A stretch of 64,000 bases of DNA, from the NCBI RefSeq assembly GCF_014636315.1, contig NZ_BMED01000004.1, positions 124,001 to 188,000 on the forward strand, given 5' to 3'. This stretch comes from Parundibacterium terreum. GTDB taxonomy: Bacteria; Pseudomonadota; Gammaproteobacteria; Burkholderiales; Burkholderiaceae_D. The position numbers and the translations under genes were made by a program. Within the stretch, counting starts at the first letter, position 1; each line of letters begins with the position of its first letter. Shown here piece after piece: positions 50,201 through 55,680 of the stretch. The notes below the pieces were generated by a model. The model ran no database searches and had not been told where the DNA came from. It worked only from the letters and a program-made list of their open reading frames with translations.

Positions 50201-50867
50201 CAAAGGTAAGGCAAACAATCGAGACATTACTCAAGGGCCTGAATCGAAGCAGAATCCTCGCTATTCGCAAGCGACAGACAATGGAACTAAGAACTGGACT
50301 GACGGTGAAACACGAAACATGACTGGATCGCAGGTCGTCAATAGCATCATCGATGGTGTTAAGGGGGACCCTTTATATCAGACGGTTGCCTCGATTGTTA
50401 TCACTGGAAAGAAACTGAGTATTGATGCCTACAATTGGGCTTGGGGTGATGCGCATGACAGCGCTTTGGCCAAGCAAGATCTATGGGCAAATAAGATTCA
50501 ATATGCCAATAGCATAATGGCACTCGGGATGATGGGGCGCGGTGGGATGGCCTCAGCAAAGAACTACTTCCGAGGAGCAAAGTCAGGAACAAATCCTAGT
50601 TTTGTTCCAAAACCGGGGGAGTATAAAGTCGACCCAGTGACTGGCTTCGTTAAGGATACCCATGGAGTGTCTGTCTTCAACAATGCTGAAAGTGTACTTT
50701 CTAAAGGCTATGATCCATATCAGGTAGATTTGAAATCAATGCCGGATTCGCTGCGAATTATTCAGCGTGGTGCTGATCCATATCATTTCGAGATAACGCC
50801 CAAACCCGGAGCTAATTTGACGCCGCAGGAATATATTAATGCCTGCACCAGCATCGTTTGCAAATGA
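41229..50867 (+). CDS. Exported Ig/SpvB/RHS polymorphic toxin, Tse2-like tip
   Basis: The protein has 3212 residues from 41229. That start matches the paralog's MRE start and its GGGAT-GGCA ribosome binding region; an ATG at 41166 is rejected. A Sec signal spans about residues 30-58 (LTIIALLGFGVHSSSSAA). Four Ig-like repeats, Big-type Ig domains and an NBR1-like Trp-rich domain follow (TWTAGDQYKLG to WFGPTSTNVPV, about 508-620). The SpvB domain begins near 1154, and FG-GAP units (GDLDGDGRDDLVFG, GDVNGDGLTDFI) and RHS/YD repeats follow. The core closes at NNPTNLTDPTGF (about 2953). The last 260 residues are the variable tip. Its end (GVSVFNNAESVL, then MPDSLRIIQ, then YHFEITP) resembles the Tse2 toxin (GTSVFD..., IPPDLKV, HYTIMP), an ADP-ribosyltransferase-like fold. 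Confidence 0.83.
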   Translation: MREQFRKLIQFVANIPKFWSLPTTYKLPRLEKYLGLTIIALLGFGVHSSSSAAKAPNNIQFPILSDRALSSGSFYIQATATSALQVFFSSSPSSVCTLSNQEYDPDANGLSDAIVTLVGPGTCSITATSDGDLNFFAPSPVTRSFVVTGALASQTINFGSLSDRIFPSSFTVAATASSGLAVSFSSNTSGVCTVSGSTVSLTAAGTCSIVASQGGNGSYSAASPITQSFTVTAAPLNSQSISFGAIGNQNYPGSLSLSASASSGLPVTFTSNSSSVCTVSGSTATFVGAGTCSITASQSGNSSYSAATPVTQSFQISSVGTPTPIVSLTSPTNNIVLSSPGSINLSATASEQGGSINRVEFYSGSSFIGTGVLGGGVYSFNWLNIPSGIYSVTAKAIDSIGGSATTAPVTVTVSASAPTFSVTRNPYPLVAGKSYTVTVATTNATSLSYICTASGTGFSGTASSPVNNTSTGTADPLWVGYPSACAWTVIGPGGTTTYNETLTTVLGVDNSQFVSQVVPTTMVAKQVYDVSVTMLNTGTTTWTAGDQYKLGASNPQDNRYWNTSSRATLSGPVPPGQQGEFKFQVIAPTAPRTYNFQWRMVQEGVAWFGPTSTNVPVNVTAAPPVGAACLAQTPSSGSYTGQISGGAVAGDNVLGYSTSSSVSMAIVHAGLVQPGVPANIIITPLDTVSAFNGTTANGITSVASGLGCGMRLSIAPISISPPTATLSASPSNVRVPTGGAGTINFTGSGVDVDGKIVRLEIFQDAGNGTYQSKAIQLGATSSTSLSINYTASLPAGTYRYKLRSTDDGQNETDTTPVIVNITDSALLGTVSGVRTNAIGNPELVGWTCQDGISQGLVYSVYLDSPPALGGTLLTSGIANIATELDNATVQAQCHTPGAGHHFVVDLSSYTGANVGKSIYVQAQTGNGGTIILPCADNNCTMPGSLRIALTTPANGDRYTAPATVFARAVLSNGTGPYDEIAFNINGVWIPGQADTAAGAYFASLANLQSSSTPYIVYAKVRQGSTTIYSVQNQIYVDSSSGVSLSLTAPSNGTTLSMATPILLSATSSLQSGSSITLASVKFYANGTQIATGTNSNGIWSAQWIAAQSGNTAIIAKAFDGSGVQLAQSGVSTITISAGTGPSSSTPLPVSITPPHLGNPDAGTLAGTLSVDNDGASTFSLPLVVPSGPGGMMPTLSLNYSSQASNGMVGLGWTLGGLSTIHRCAKTIAQDGVPGRINFTNSDRLCLDGQRLVRVDGTAPAANTTQYDDYYWATTAEFRTEQESFTRITRTSIGFTAEFKDGKTHYYGNTSNSVILASGRPGSDVLLWALGNISDRSGNFITVEYNQDATTGEYTPKQIRYGGFSGSIRSDVDLAVRFVYEVRPDAQIQYFGGARNDLRTRLINIQTYTGTAVNGSGGSLVRDHIIHYTTSATSGRSLVDWMQACSINPNTQVSECLPKTTFDWGKGTNPSWKSVPFDSQPWPTFTQGATQRFEGNLDGSGRTSFISVQDQGSYFTGTLRIRLPNGQIFDRNINLNSTPTKQLFIGDLDGDGRDDLVFGFPGVPGGLYCLSVPLSDGTVDFNCAPLPNNLIDTMVDLRNEKRMHLVSFNQSGFTDCSLVNGSVTCTTKPVSGQVPPWNPNPQYIPQPIPVDLSKHDVSDFYRLYSTEEPALDPAHPNVPFCSQISGPCDVIAYVNSCINSSNGLACNNITRLRADAGANGPFLSKTAIIGDVNGDGLTDFIYKTYNNGSQRSVPVPAGGYSVGNDLNMTTFVCLSSETGMDCKQDTGINAYSLTAFDPERLATDANRSTLADLTGDGVNRLFFTYKPNPPDVDSAKSVLCRYTINGFSCQEFAYSEAGGQYAKLVYLDDSGIPTFMAFDIRRPSGVPNNTWSASNLADSPAVDKIVGVTNGIGQRDEVDYARGDSPGVYSRFVQINGVAQRPTYPQVSRSPGVIVKELRRSTGNGNWIRSDYHYEGALSDATGRGSLGFGLVRVTDIRPNGNIVNTSLLAQTYPFTGMLTHSTSVYGGTVLNDTSNTLSQQLLPQSNGSSTVLAHVSHTDQLHNDLNGSSLGTTTIENAYTDGWGNLTQQTTTMSGGGKTFSTQTTTAFNNIVSDTWLIGLPNTVVTTKSDSETGNASRNTSFTYFAGTPLLQTETVEANTSRQVITTYARHKTGWETTKSQSWIDPNTQQLSGRILSDTSYDSKGRFPVLVKNALGQSETRSYYAGTGIQKSLTGPNNLTTSWLADGFGRISGEQRADGTYDLLYQKQCSSDCPPYATVAIIKDTFGGGANFAGGSRMRVPLIVYNDSANHVVRNMTWGFDGSPIYKDQTYDSQGQLSDSYQSRFGTGNSYLERHQEYDDLQRITKVTTFDEGGQPQYTATNYQGLVNVVTNPKLQQRTNTLDVLGRAVQVVDSMSGSTNFRYEPFGNLNYTKDPNGNEISVLYDNLGRRTDLNDPDLGHIHYDVDPLGRTWRQVTPNQRAQSKATTFEFDALDRMVARHESDLESRWIYDAAAKGIGSLTEAYTFILGSSTKDYDRVHTYDSLGRPSLITQLINGYSFTNLPEYDIWGRLIRNTYQRASDTAKVYDSRYNGTGYLARIERGAQVLWQVLSQDAAQRITSALLGNGLTDFRGYNVYSGRLENGSVQTTTNTTRVLESYHYDAIGNVTQRSQYWDNGGFDESFSYDGLNRLSTSQVGSKPLLNFNYDAAGNLKTKTDLGTYTYPSQGSGSALPHAVSSISGIPGTFSYDSNGNLLSGASRTATWTSFDMPLQINRNGNSESFVYGPEHQRTRQNRGDGSTLVYAGAQEVETKTGITTIKTYWPFGLGVEIDRGASATEFDWFHKDRLGSPIAISAADGTLSEKLAYDAWGRRRTLDGSGPLDITAPHVDNKGFTGHEMLDQVELVHMNGRVYDPIVGRFVSGDPFIQDATNGQNYNRYSYVLNNPTNLTDPTGFWDEPPEDWLQQDGWRKTIYMSDKRYQEALDREKKSGDDKGKANNRDITQGPESKQNPRYSQATDNGTKNWTDGETRNMTGSQVVNSIIDGVKGDPLYQTVASIVITGKKLSIDAYNWAWGDAHDSALAKQDLWANKIQYANSIMALGMMGRGGMASAKNYFRGAKSGTNPSFVPKPGEYKVDPVTGFVKDTHGVSVFNNAESVLSKGYDPYQVDLKSMPDSLRIIQRGADPYHFEITPKPGANLTPQEYINACTSIVCK

Positions 50868-50884
50868 ACATAGGAAGATGATTT

Positions 50885-51175
50885 ATGCATGATTACAATT
50901 TGAGTCTCCCGGAAGATTTCGAAGACTATGAATGGGAGGTGACCGCTAAAGGATATTTTTCGGAAGCGTTCCTGACGGTTGCGAAAATTCGCTATCGGTT
51001 GAATTTTTATGACGCAGTTAGGCTGCAACAGGAAGTTGACAGTACCCTGGAATCTGGCACGATGTTCTTTGAGCCTAATCTGCTTGTGATAAAAGCAGTG
51101 GATAAAGTGAAGATTGAAGAGGCGGTAGAGTTGTTGGTACGTTCAGGCCAAACTCGTTTCCTGCTGCCAGAGTAG
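50885..51175 (+). CDS. Putative immunity protein for the second RHS toxin
   Basis: The protein has 96 residues and starts 17 bases after the RHS stop, with AGGAAG as ribosome binding site. It has no signal peptide. It is acidic at the N-terminus (SLPEDFEDYEWEV), and its ends are beta-helix-like (AFLTVAKIRYRLNFYDAVRLQQEVDSTLE, then EEAVELLVRSG). I do not recognise the family, and it is unrelated to the other immunity protein in the window. The immunity role follows from position and size. No terminator hairpin with a T-run is evident behind it. Confidence 0.68.
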   Translation: MHDYNLSLPEDFEDYEWEVTAKGYFSEAFLTVAKIRYRLNFYDAVRLQQEVDSTLESGTMFFEPNLLVIKAVDKVKIEEAVELLVRSGQTRFLLPE

Positions 51176-51298
51176 CTTTCGATACAGGCATAGGTCGGGC
51201 TGGCAAGAGGAAAGGCCAGACGATGTATTGTTGCTTGTTGATTTACTGAGATTACCCGATACCACGATCGGAGCACACTAGCATTTCATCCATTTTGT

Positions 51299-51640
51299 GT
51301 GCGGAGACCTGCTATGGGCGTTGACATCCCCGGAATTGAATTAGCGAAGCGCATGTTTCAACTTCACGGTGCGGATTGGGGAGACAATTATTGCATCATG
51401 CTAAGGCAATACGCGCAGATGCTCAGCGTCGTCCGTTACCCAAGCTCGCATGTTATCGCCATGAAGGCCTTCAGTTCGGTGCATCAGTGGGTCGATGCTC
51501 CCAGAAAAGGGGAATCGATGTGTGCTTAATCAGCACACATTATGTTAGTCATTTTGTTAAGATCAATAGAAATAGCGCTAATGACGCTACAGCGGCCGTT
51601 GAAGCCGCCAGCTATGCGGCGATGTGTTTACTCCAGAGAA
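51299..51640 (+). mobile_element. IS110 transposase N-terminal remnant, frameshifted
   Basis: The frame from 51299 encodes GIELAKRMFQLHGAD and VIAMKAFSSVHQWV, matching the IS110 RuvC-like start (GIDxAKxxFQxHG... IGMEACxSAHYW). After about 51490 the homology moves to another frame: CLISTHYVSHFVKINRNSANDATAAVEA (consensus LI.P..V.PFVK.NKNDA.DA.A..EA). The catalytic aspartates are partly lost, and the fragment ends where IS21 sequence begins, at about 51660. Confidence 0.75.
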
Positions 51641-51659
51641 GTAAATTGAGTGGCAGGAC

Positions 51660-52111
51660 TGTTCGTTTACGCGCCGAACTGCCCCCTCCGTTTGCCCCTT
51701 CCTGCAGTGTCCGGCGAACGACACGACCCTGTCGTATGACCCCTTAAATCCTAAATTGATAAACTCCTCTTGGAGCCGCTTGAGGCTGCGTCTCTGCTTA
51801 CGGGATTTGACCGCGTCTGTCTTGGCCGGCCTGAAAGCTGGAAGGCGTATGAGTCGATGGTTCTAGCGGATTGGCGCTTCGCATAGGCGGGTTCGGTGAG
51901 CAGGTAGCGCCCGACGGTGTTGCGGGAGATGCCGAGCCTTTTGGCGATTTCCCTGAGCGAGGCTTGGTCACGAAGGTGCCGGCGTCTGATTATTCCTAAT
52001 AATGTCACGTCAATCACTCTCATTCTGAAAGTAGGATTGTGTGCTAAACGTGGGCCAATTTTCGATGCAATTTATGCGGCTAAGTGGGTCAGTTTTCGGT
52101 GCAAATCAACA
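51660..52111 (-). mobile_element. istA: Second IS21 left end with istA fragment
   Basis: This nearly duplicates 40470-40948 in the same orientation: the terminal TGTTGATTTGCACC repeat at 52098-52111, the istA start near 52017, and the helix-turn-helix EIAKRLGISRNTVGRYL. A short in-frame deletion follows the helix (YLLTEPAYAKRQ), and the tail is degraded at 51664-51760. The two IS21 heads form direct repeats around the RHS module and could recombine to delete it. Confidence 0.75.
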
Positions 52112-52257
52112 AAAGGGCATGGATTATCGTCGGCTTGCTGCTTGGGCTTGCTGTCTGGATTGCATTTTGGACATACGATGAAAGCAGAGCGCTTGGCCGC
52201 GTCGAAAGACGTATCGACAAGCTGCGCGCTGAGCAACAGAAGTCCGCTATTCCTTAG
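52112..52257 (+). pseudogene. pilN fragment abutting the IS21 end
   Basis: Bases 52120-52255 match 34443-34578 of the PilN-like gene, with about 12 differences in 136 bases counted by eye. The frame is open and reads WIIVGLLLGLAVWIAFWTYDESRALG, then RRIDKLRAEQQK, ending at a TAG. It begins within a few bases of the IS21 terminus, so the IS appears to have inserted into, or deleted up to, a second pilN. Most of the gene is gone. Confidence 0.85.
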
Positions 52258-52506
52258 CATCGTATGAATCGCATACCGCAAAACCTCTCGGATAATGTAT
52301 TTTTTCAACTCTTCCAAGCGAATCAAAACTTAATCCAGATGTGAAAGTCTCCGCCCCGAGGCTTTGACAATTTGACCGCCTTCGCGAAACTTCATCTGTT
52401 GGAAACTGTTACCAGTAATTGGCCTGGCTATATGAGCCGTTTTGAAATAAAAGGAATCGTGTCTTAGCATCGGCTTACTTTGCATTCAAAAGTGACTAAC
52501 TCAGAA
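52258..52506. other. Gap between the pilN fragment and the right end array
   Basis: No open frame of interest or recognisable domain is present. It lies inside the proposed transposed unit. Confidence 0.4.
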
Positions 52507-52637
52507 AATCTCATCTTCTTTGGCAAAACCGTGGAAAATCTCATCTTTCATGGCAATCAGTCTCACCTTTCGTGGCAATTTTTCTTGAAAAGTACTATTT
52601 TGAGCTATTCTGGTCTCACCTTCTGTGGCACTTTACG
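52507..52637. repeat. Right end array: four inverted 19-bp repeats
   Basis: AATCTCATCTTCTTTGGCA (52507), AATCTCATCTTTCATGGCA (52537), AGTCTCACCTTTCGTGGCA (52559) and GGTCTCACCTTCTGTGGCA (52612) are reverse-complement relatives of the left array. The outermost ends in CTTTACG at 52637. The AAACT duplication follows. Confidence 0.8.
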
Positions 52638-52741
52638 AAACTGTCAGGTTTGCGCAGTCCTGGCTATGCCGGTGTGGCAGGCAAAACCTGCCTCCAGTTG
52701 AAGGCGATAGCAAGCGAAGGTAACGTCGATACTATAAAGAC

Positions 52742-53173
52742 ATGTGCGCAAACTATACCCCCGACAGAAACGAACGCAGCCAGGAGCATTTTGGTGTCTC
52801 CTTTGAAGCGCTAGATGAAAGGCCTGAGGCCTTCCCAACAAACCTGGTTCCAATCGTCCGGCCAAGTGCAAAGCCAAACACGCTTGAGGTGATTCATGCT
52901 TGTTTTGGGATTGTTCCGCACTGGGCAGAATTGAAGCTGGCCAGGCAGACCTACAATGCCCGTACTGAGACCGTTGCCACGAAGCCCTCGTTTCGTACCG
53001 CGTGGAGAAAAAAGCAGTTTTGCATTATCCCTGCGGCGAATTTCTTTGAACCTTGCTACGAAACCGGCAAGTCGGTTCGCTGGAGGATCTGGCATGCCAA
53101 AGACAGGCCTTTCGGCATTGCTGGAATTTGGGAAGTTAAGCCGGACGGTCCCGACGGCAAGCCTGTTGCGTAA
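52742..53173 (+). pseudogene. Truncated SRAP (SOS-associated peptidase) gene
   Basis: The frame encodes MCANYTPDRNERS, giving the catalytic Cys2 after Met removal. It then has CFGIVPHWAELKLARQTYNARTET (the Asn of the active site), and IPAANFFEPCYE where the family has AxGFYEW with the active-site Glu. It then has GIAGIWE. The family is about 220 residues, but this frame stops at 143. LNTDEQECLHSQ-like sequence in a shifted frame afterwards suggests a frameshifted continuation. The C-terminal histidine (family motif IHxRMP) is lost, so crosslinking of abasic sites by the usual mechanism is doubtful. The RHS-carrying unit ends 105 bases upstream. Confidence 0.72.
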
Positions 53174-53364
53174 GCCATCTATTGAATACCGACGAACAAG
53201 AATGCTTGCACTCCCAGACCGCACACCACGGACGCCCATGCGAGCAGCCTGGGCTCCGCGCATGTCTTCCGCTTTCTAAAAAGCTGAAGGTTGAGGCCTT
53301 GAGAACCTGCCGTTTTAGAGTCGTTCTGCAAAAACGACGCGATTCTGGAGCGGTCAGGGGCGGA

Positions 53365-54489
53365 CTAATTTTCTTCCTTAAGATTCAGCCAAACCGCCAT
53401 ATTCTTAAATCGTAAACTCCAATCGTGCTTTTTTCTAAATGCAAAAATTTCGGTTTCACCGAATGAGGAGTTCGACTTTTCAAGCCACAGCTTTTTCCAA
53501 TCGCTTCCCGGTTGAATGAGAGTGACGCCAGGTTCAGAAGTCCGTTTGGTCATGCTACCAAAATTGGTGGTCCAAATAGGAACCCCTAGTGCACGCAATT
53601 CGTAATATTTGATGGGGTCGACCGATTCAGTAAGTTGATTGTGTACGAATGGAATAAGGCCGACTTTAAAGTTTTGGCAATATGCAATAGCCTCAGCAAC
53701 AGTGCATGCGGGAAGAAGTTCAATATTTCGCGGTAAATTCGCTGGCACATAGCCAGCTCTAGGCCCAATCAGTTGAACACATATATTAGGTAAAGCTTCG
53801 GCGATTTCGATCACGAGACCCCAGTCGAACCAAGATGCAATGGTCCCAACGAAACCAATAATCTCTCTTTTTTGTTTAATCTCTGAAAAGAACGGTAATC
53901 GCTCCATGTCATATCCGTTTGGGATGACACGGATTGACTTTTTGCGATCCAAGACAGCCAATTTAGGGACGAGCGATTCCTCGCTGCAAAACAAGTAATC
54001 GCAACCCGCCACCAAGTATTTTTGGACTTGTTCCATGGAATAGCGCGATATTCCATTATAGAAGGCTGGGAAGTCGTCCATAACATCCATGAATTTCGCG
54101 CGCGGTTTAAGCGATTTTATCGCCCACAGCGCTAGTTTACTTGGGCGCCCAATTCCCACATCCCAGTTTTCGTCTATGTTTAGTTGCCGAATTTGTGACT
54201 TAATATTGCGCCAAACAAGTAGATCATTAATGGCGCTAAGGACAGGTATCGGTTCGATCGGAAGACTTTGCGTGCGCAGTACGTGAAGTCCCGAAATGAG
54301 GGGCTCGGCAGCATGACGCTCGCTGGCTTTACTTCGTTGCATAAAATCTGATAAACGAGGTAGGCGTGTTATTGTGGGATCGATCCAATAAATTTCTTCG
54401 TACGTATTTTCTAGCAGAGCCCGAACCATGTAATGTGGTCGCTGCCAATAACTTTGGTACGGAACTGGCGCGAAATAAAGTAATCTCAT
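53365..54489 (-). CDS. Glycosyltransferase, GT4-like
   Basis: The protein has 374 residues and no signal peptide. The N-terminal Rossmann half begins MRLLYFAPVPYQSYWQRPHYMVRAL. The second half has VIPNGYDMERLPFF, GFVGTIASWFDWGLVIEIAEALP and DPIKYYELRALGVPIWTTNFG, the donor-binding region of GT4 enzymes. The IASWFDW motif also appears as IANWFDC in the middle domain of the 1041-residue protein at 55681-58806, so the two are related. It is the last gene of the leftward polysaccharide operon and overlaps wecB by ATGA. The sugar transferred is unknown. Confidence 0.85.
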   Translation of the reverse strand: MRLLYFAPVPYQSYWQRPHYMVRALLENTYEEIYWIDPTITRLPRLSDFMQRSKASERHAAEPLISGLHVLRTQSLPIEPIPVLSAINDLLVWRNIKSQIRQLNIDENWDVGIGRPSKLALWAIKSLKPRAKFMDVMDDFPAFYNGISRYSMEQVQKYLVAGCDYLFCSEESLVPKLAVLDRKKSIRVIPNGYDMERLPFFSEIKQKREIIGFVGTIASWFDWGLVIEIAEALPNICVQLIGPRAGYVPANLPRNIELLPACTVAEAIAYCQNFKVGLIPFVHNQLTESVDPIKYYELRALGVPIWTTNFGSMTKRTSEPGVTLIQPGSDWKKLWLEKSNSSFGETEIFAFRKKHDWSLRFKNMAVWLNLKEEN

Positions 54490-55589
54490 GATCCGCTTAA
54501 CGCTTGCTTTAAGACTTGAGTGATTCGTTCGCTTGCGAACCCGTCCCCATATGGAGAAACACCTTTTGCCATTTGAGAATAATATTCAGGGTCGTCGAGC
54601 AGTCGCTGAGCCTCTGAAACTATATCTTCAAAATCTGTACCGACAAGTTTTACAACCCCGTAATCAACAGCTTCGGGGCGCTCGGTTTCGCGCCGCAGTA
54701 CTAAAACAGGTTTTGCCAGAGCCGGCGCCTCCTCCTGCACCCCACCAGAGTCGCTCAAGATCAAATAGGCTCGCTTCATTGCGTTGACGAATGGCAAGTA
54801 ATCAAGCGGCTCACACAGATGGATACGTGAATTATCTCCCAATAGCTTGTAGGCGACTTCTCGGACGTTTGGATTTGGATGTACTGGATATAGAATCTCG
54901 ACATCTTGGTTATTTTTAACCAAATGCAACAAAGCTCTGCAAATTTCCTCAAATGGCTTGCCGAAGTTCTCACGGCGATGAGATGTAACCAATATGAGAC
55001 GCTTATTGTCGTTAATGGGAACATCAAGTGCCCCCTCTTTCTTTGATACACTAAGAAGTGCATCAATGACAGTATTGCCAGTCATGTAAATTGACTCCGG
55101 CGAAATGCCTTGCCTAACTAGATTTTGACTGGCTCCATCAGTTGGTGCGAAATGCCATTTTGCGAGGTGCCCAGCGACCACTCGGTTCATTTCCTCCGGA
55201 TAGGGATTCCAAATATCGCCGGTCCGTAGACCGGCCTCAACATGGCCAAACGGAATTCGATTATAGAAACAGCATAATGCGACGGCCATCACAGTCGTAG
55301 TGTCGCCCTGTGCCAGAACGGCATCTGGGCGCTCTTCTTTAAAGACTATATCCAACTCGGTAAGTAATTTCGCAGTAAGTGAAACCAGCGTCTGATTCGG
55401 CGCCATTACATTGAGATCTCTATCTGGTGTGATCTTAAATAATTTAAGAACTTGATCAAGCATCTGCCGATGTTGGGCAGTCGCTAATACTTTGACGTCG
55501 GCCCAGGACTCTTTCAAGAGACGTTGAATAACCGGGGCCATTTTAATGGCCTCGGGTCTTGTTCCTACTACACAAATAATTTTTTTCAT
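54486..55589 (-). CDS. wecB: UDP-N-acetylglucosamine 2-epimerase
   Basis: The protein has 367 residues. The start at 55589 (MKKIICVVGTRPEAIKMAP) fits the family; a longer frame to 55727 adds a non-homologous leader. WecB-type motifs are clear: GDTTTVMA, HVEAGLRTG, PEEMNR, TGNTVIDAL, TSHRREN, PVHPNPNV, SDSGGVQEEAP and LRRETERPE. The enzyme interconverts UDP-GlcNAc and UDP-ManNAc in the cytoplasm, supplying ManNAc-type sugars for surface polysaccharide. It is in the operon with Wzm/Wzt and glycosyltransferases. Confidence 0.93.
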   Translation of the reverse strand: MKKIICVVGTRPEAIKMAPVIQRLLKESWADVKVLATAQHRQMLDQVLKLFKITPDRDLNVMAPNQTLVSLTAKLLTELDIVFKEERPDAVLAQGDTTTVMAVALCCFYNRIPFGHVEAGLRTGDIWNPYPEEMNRVVAGHLAKWHFAPTDGASQNLVRQGISPESIYMTGNTVIDALLSVSKKEGALDVPINDNKRLILVTSHRRENFGKPFEEICRALLHLVKNNQDVEILYPVHPNPNVREVAYKLLGDNSRIHLCEPLDYLPFVNAMKRAYLILSDSGGVQEEAPALAKPVLVLRRETERPEAVDYGVVKLVGTDFEDIVSEAQRLLDDPEYYSQMAKGVSPYGDGFASERITQVLKQALSGS

Positions 55590-55680
55590 ATACATTAAAT
55601 TGCTTAATCTGCTGCAAGCATTCCTACGATTAAGCGGTGAGGATATTTCTATAAGTGATAAGCGGTGTGGCGTAGATAAA

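Larger units (their letters stand above)
40354..52637. mobile_element. 12.3-kb transposon-like unit carrying an RHS toxin and immunity gene
   Basis: The ends are perfect 18-bp inverted repeats: CGTAAAGTGCCACAGAAG at 40354-40371 and its reverse complement at 52620-52637. Each end is extended inward by iterated 19-bp copies, three on the left with a 21-bp period and four on the right. The flanks are AAACT on both sides. Multiple end repeats and short duplications are typical of IS21-family ends. Inside lie an istA head, the RHS toxin with its immunity gene, an IS110 relic, a second istA head and a pilN fragment. No intact transposase is present, so the unit is now non-autonomous or fixed. Boundaries come directly from the sequence; mobility is inferred. 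Confidence 0.65.
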
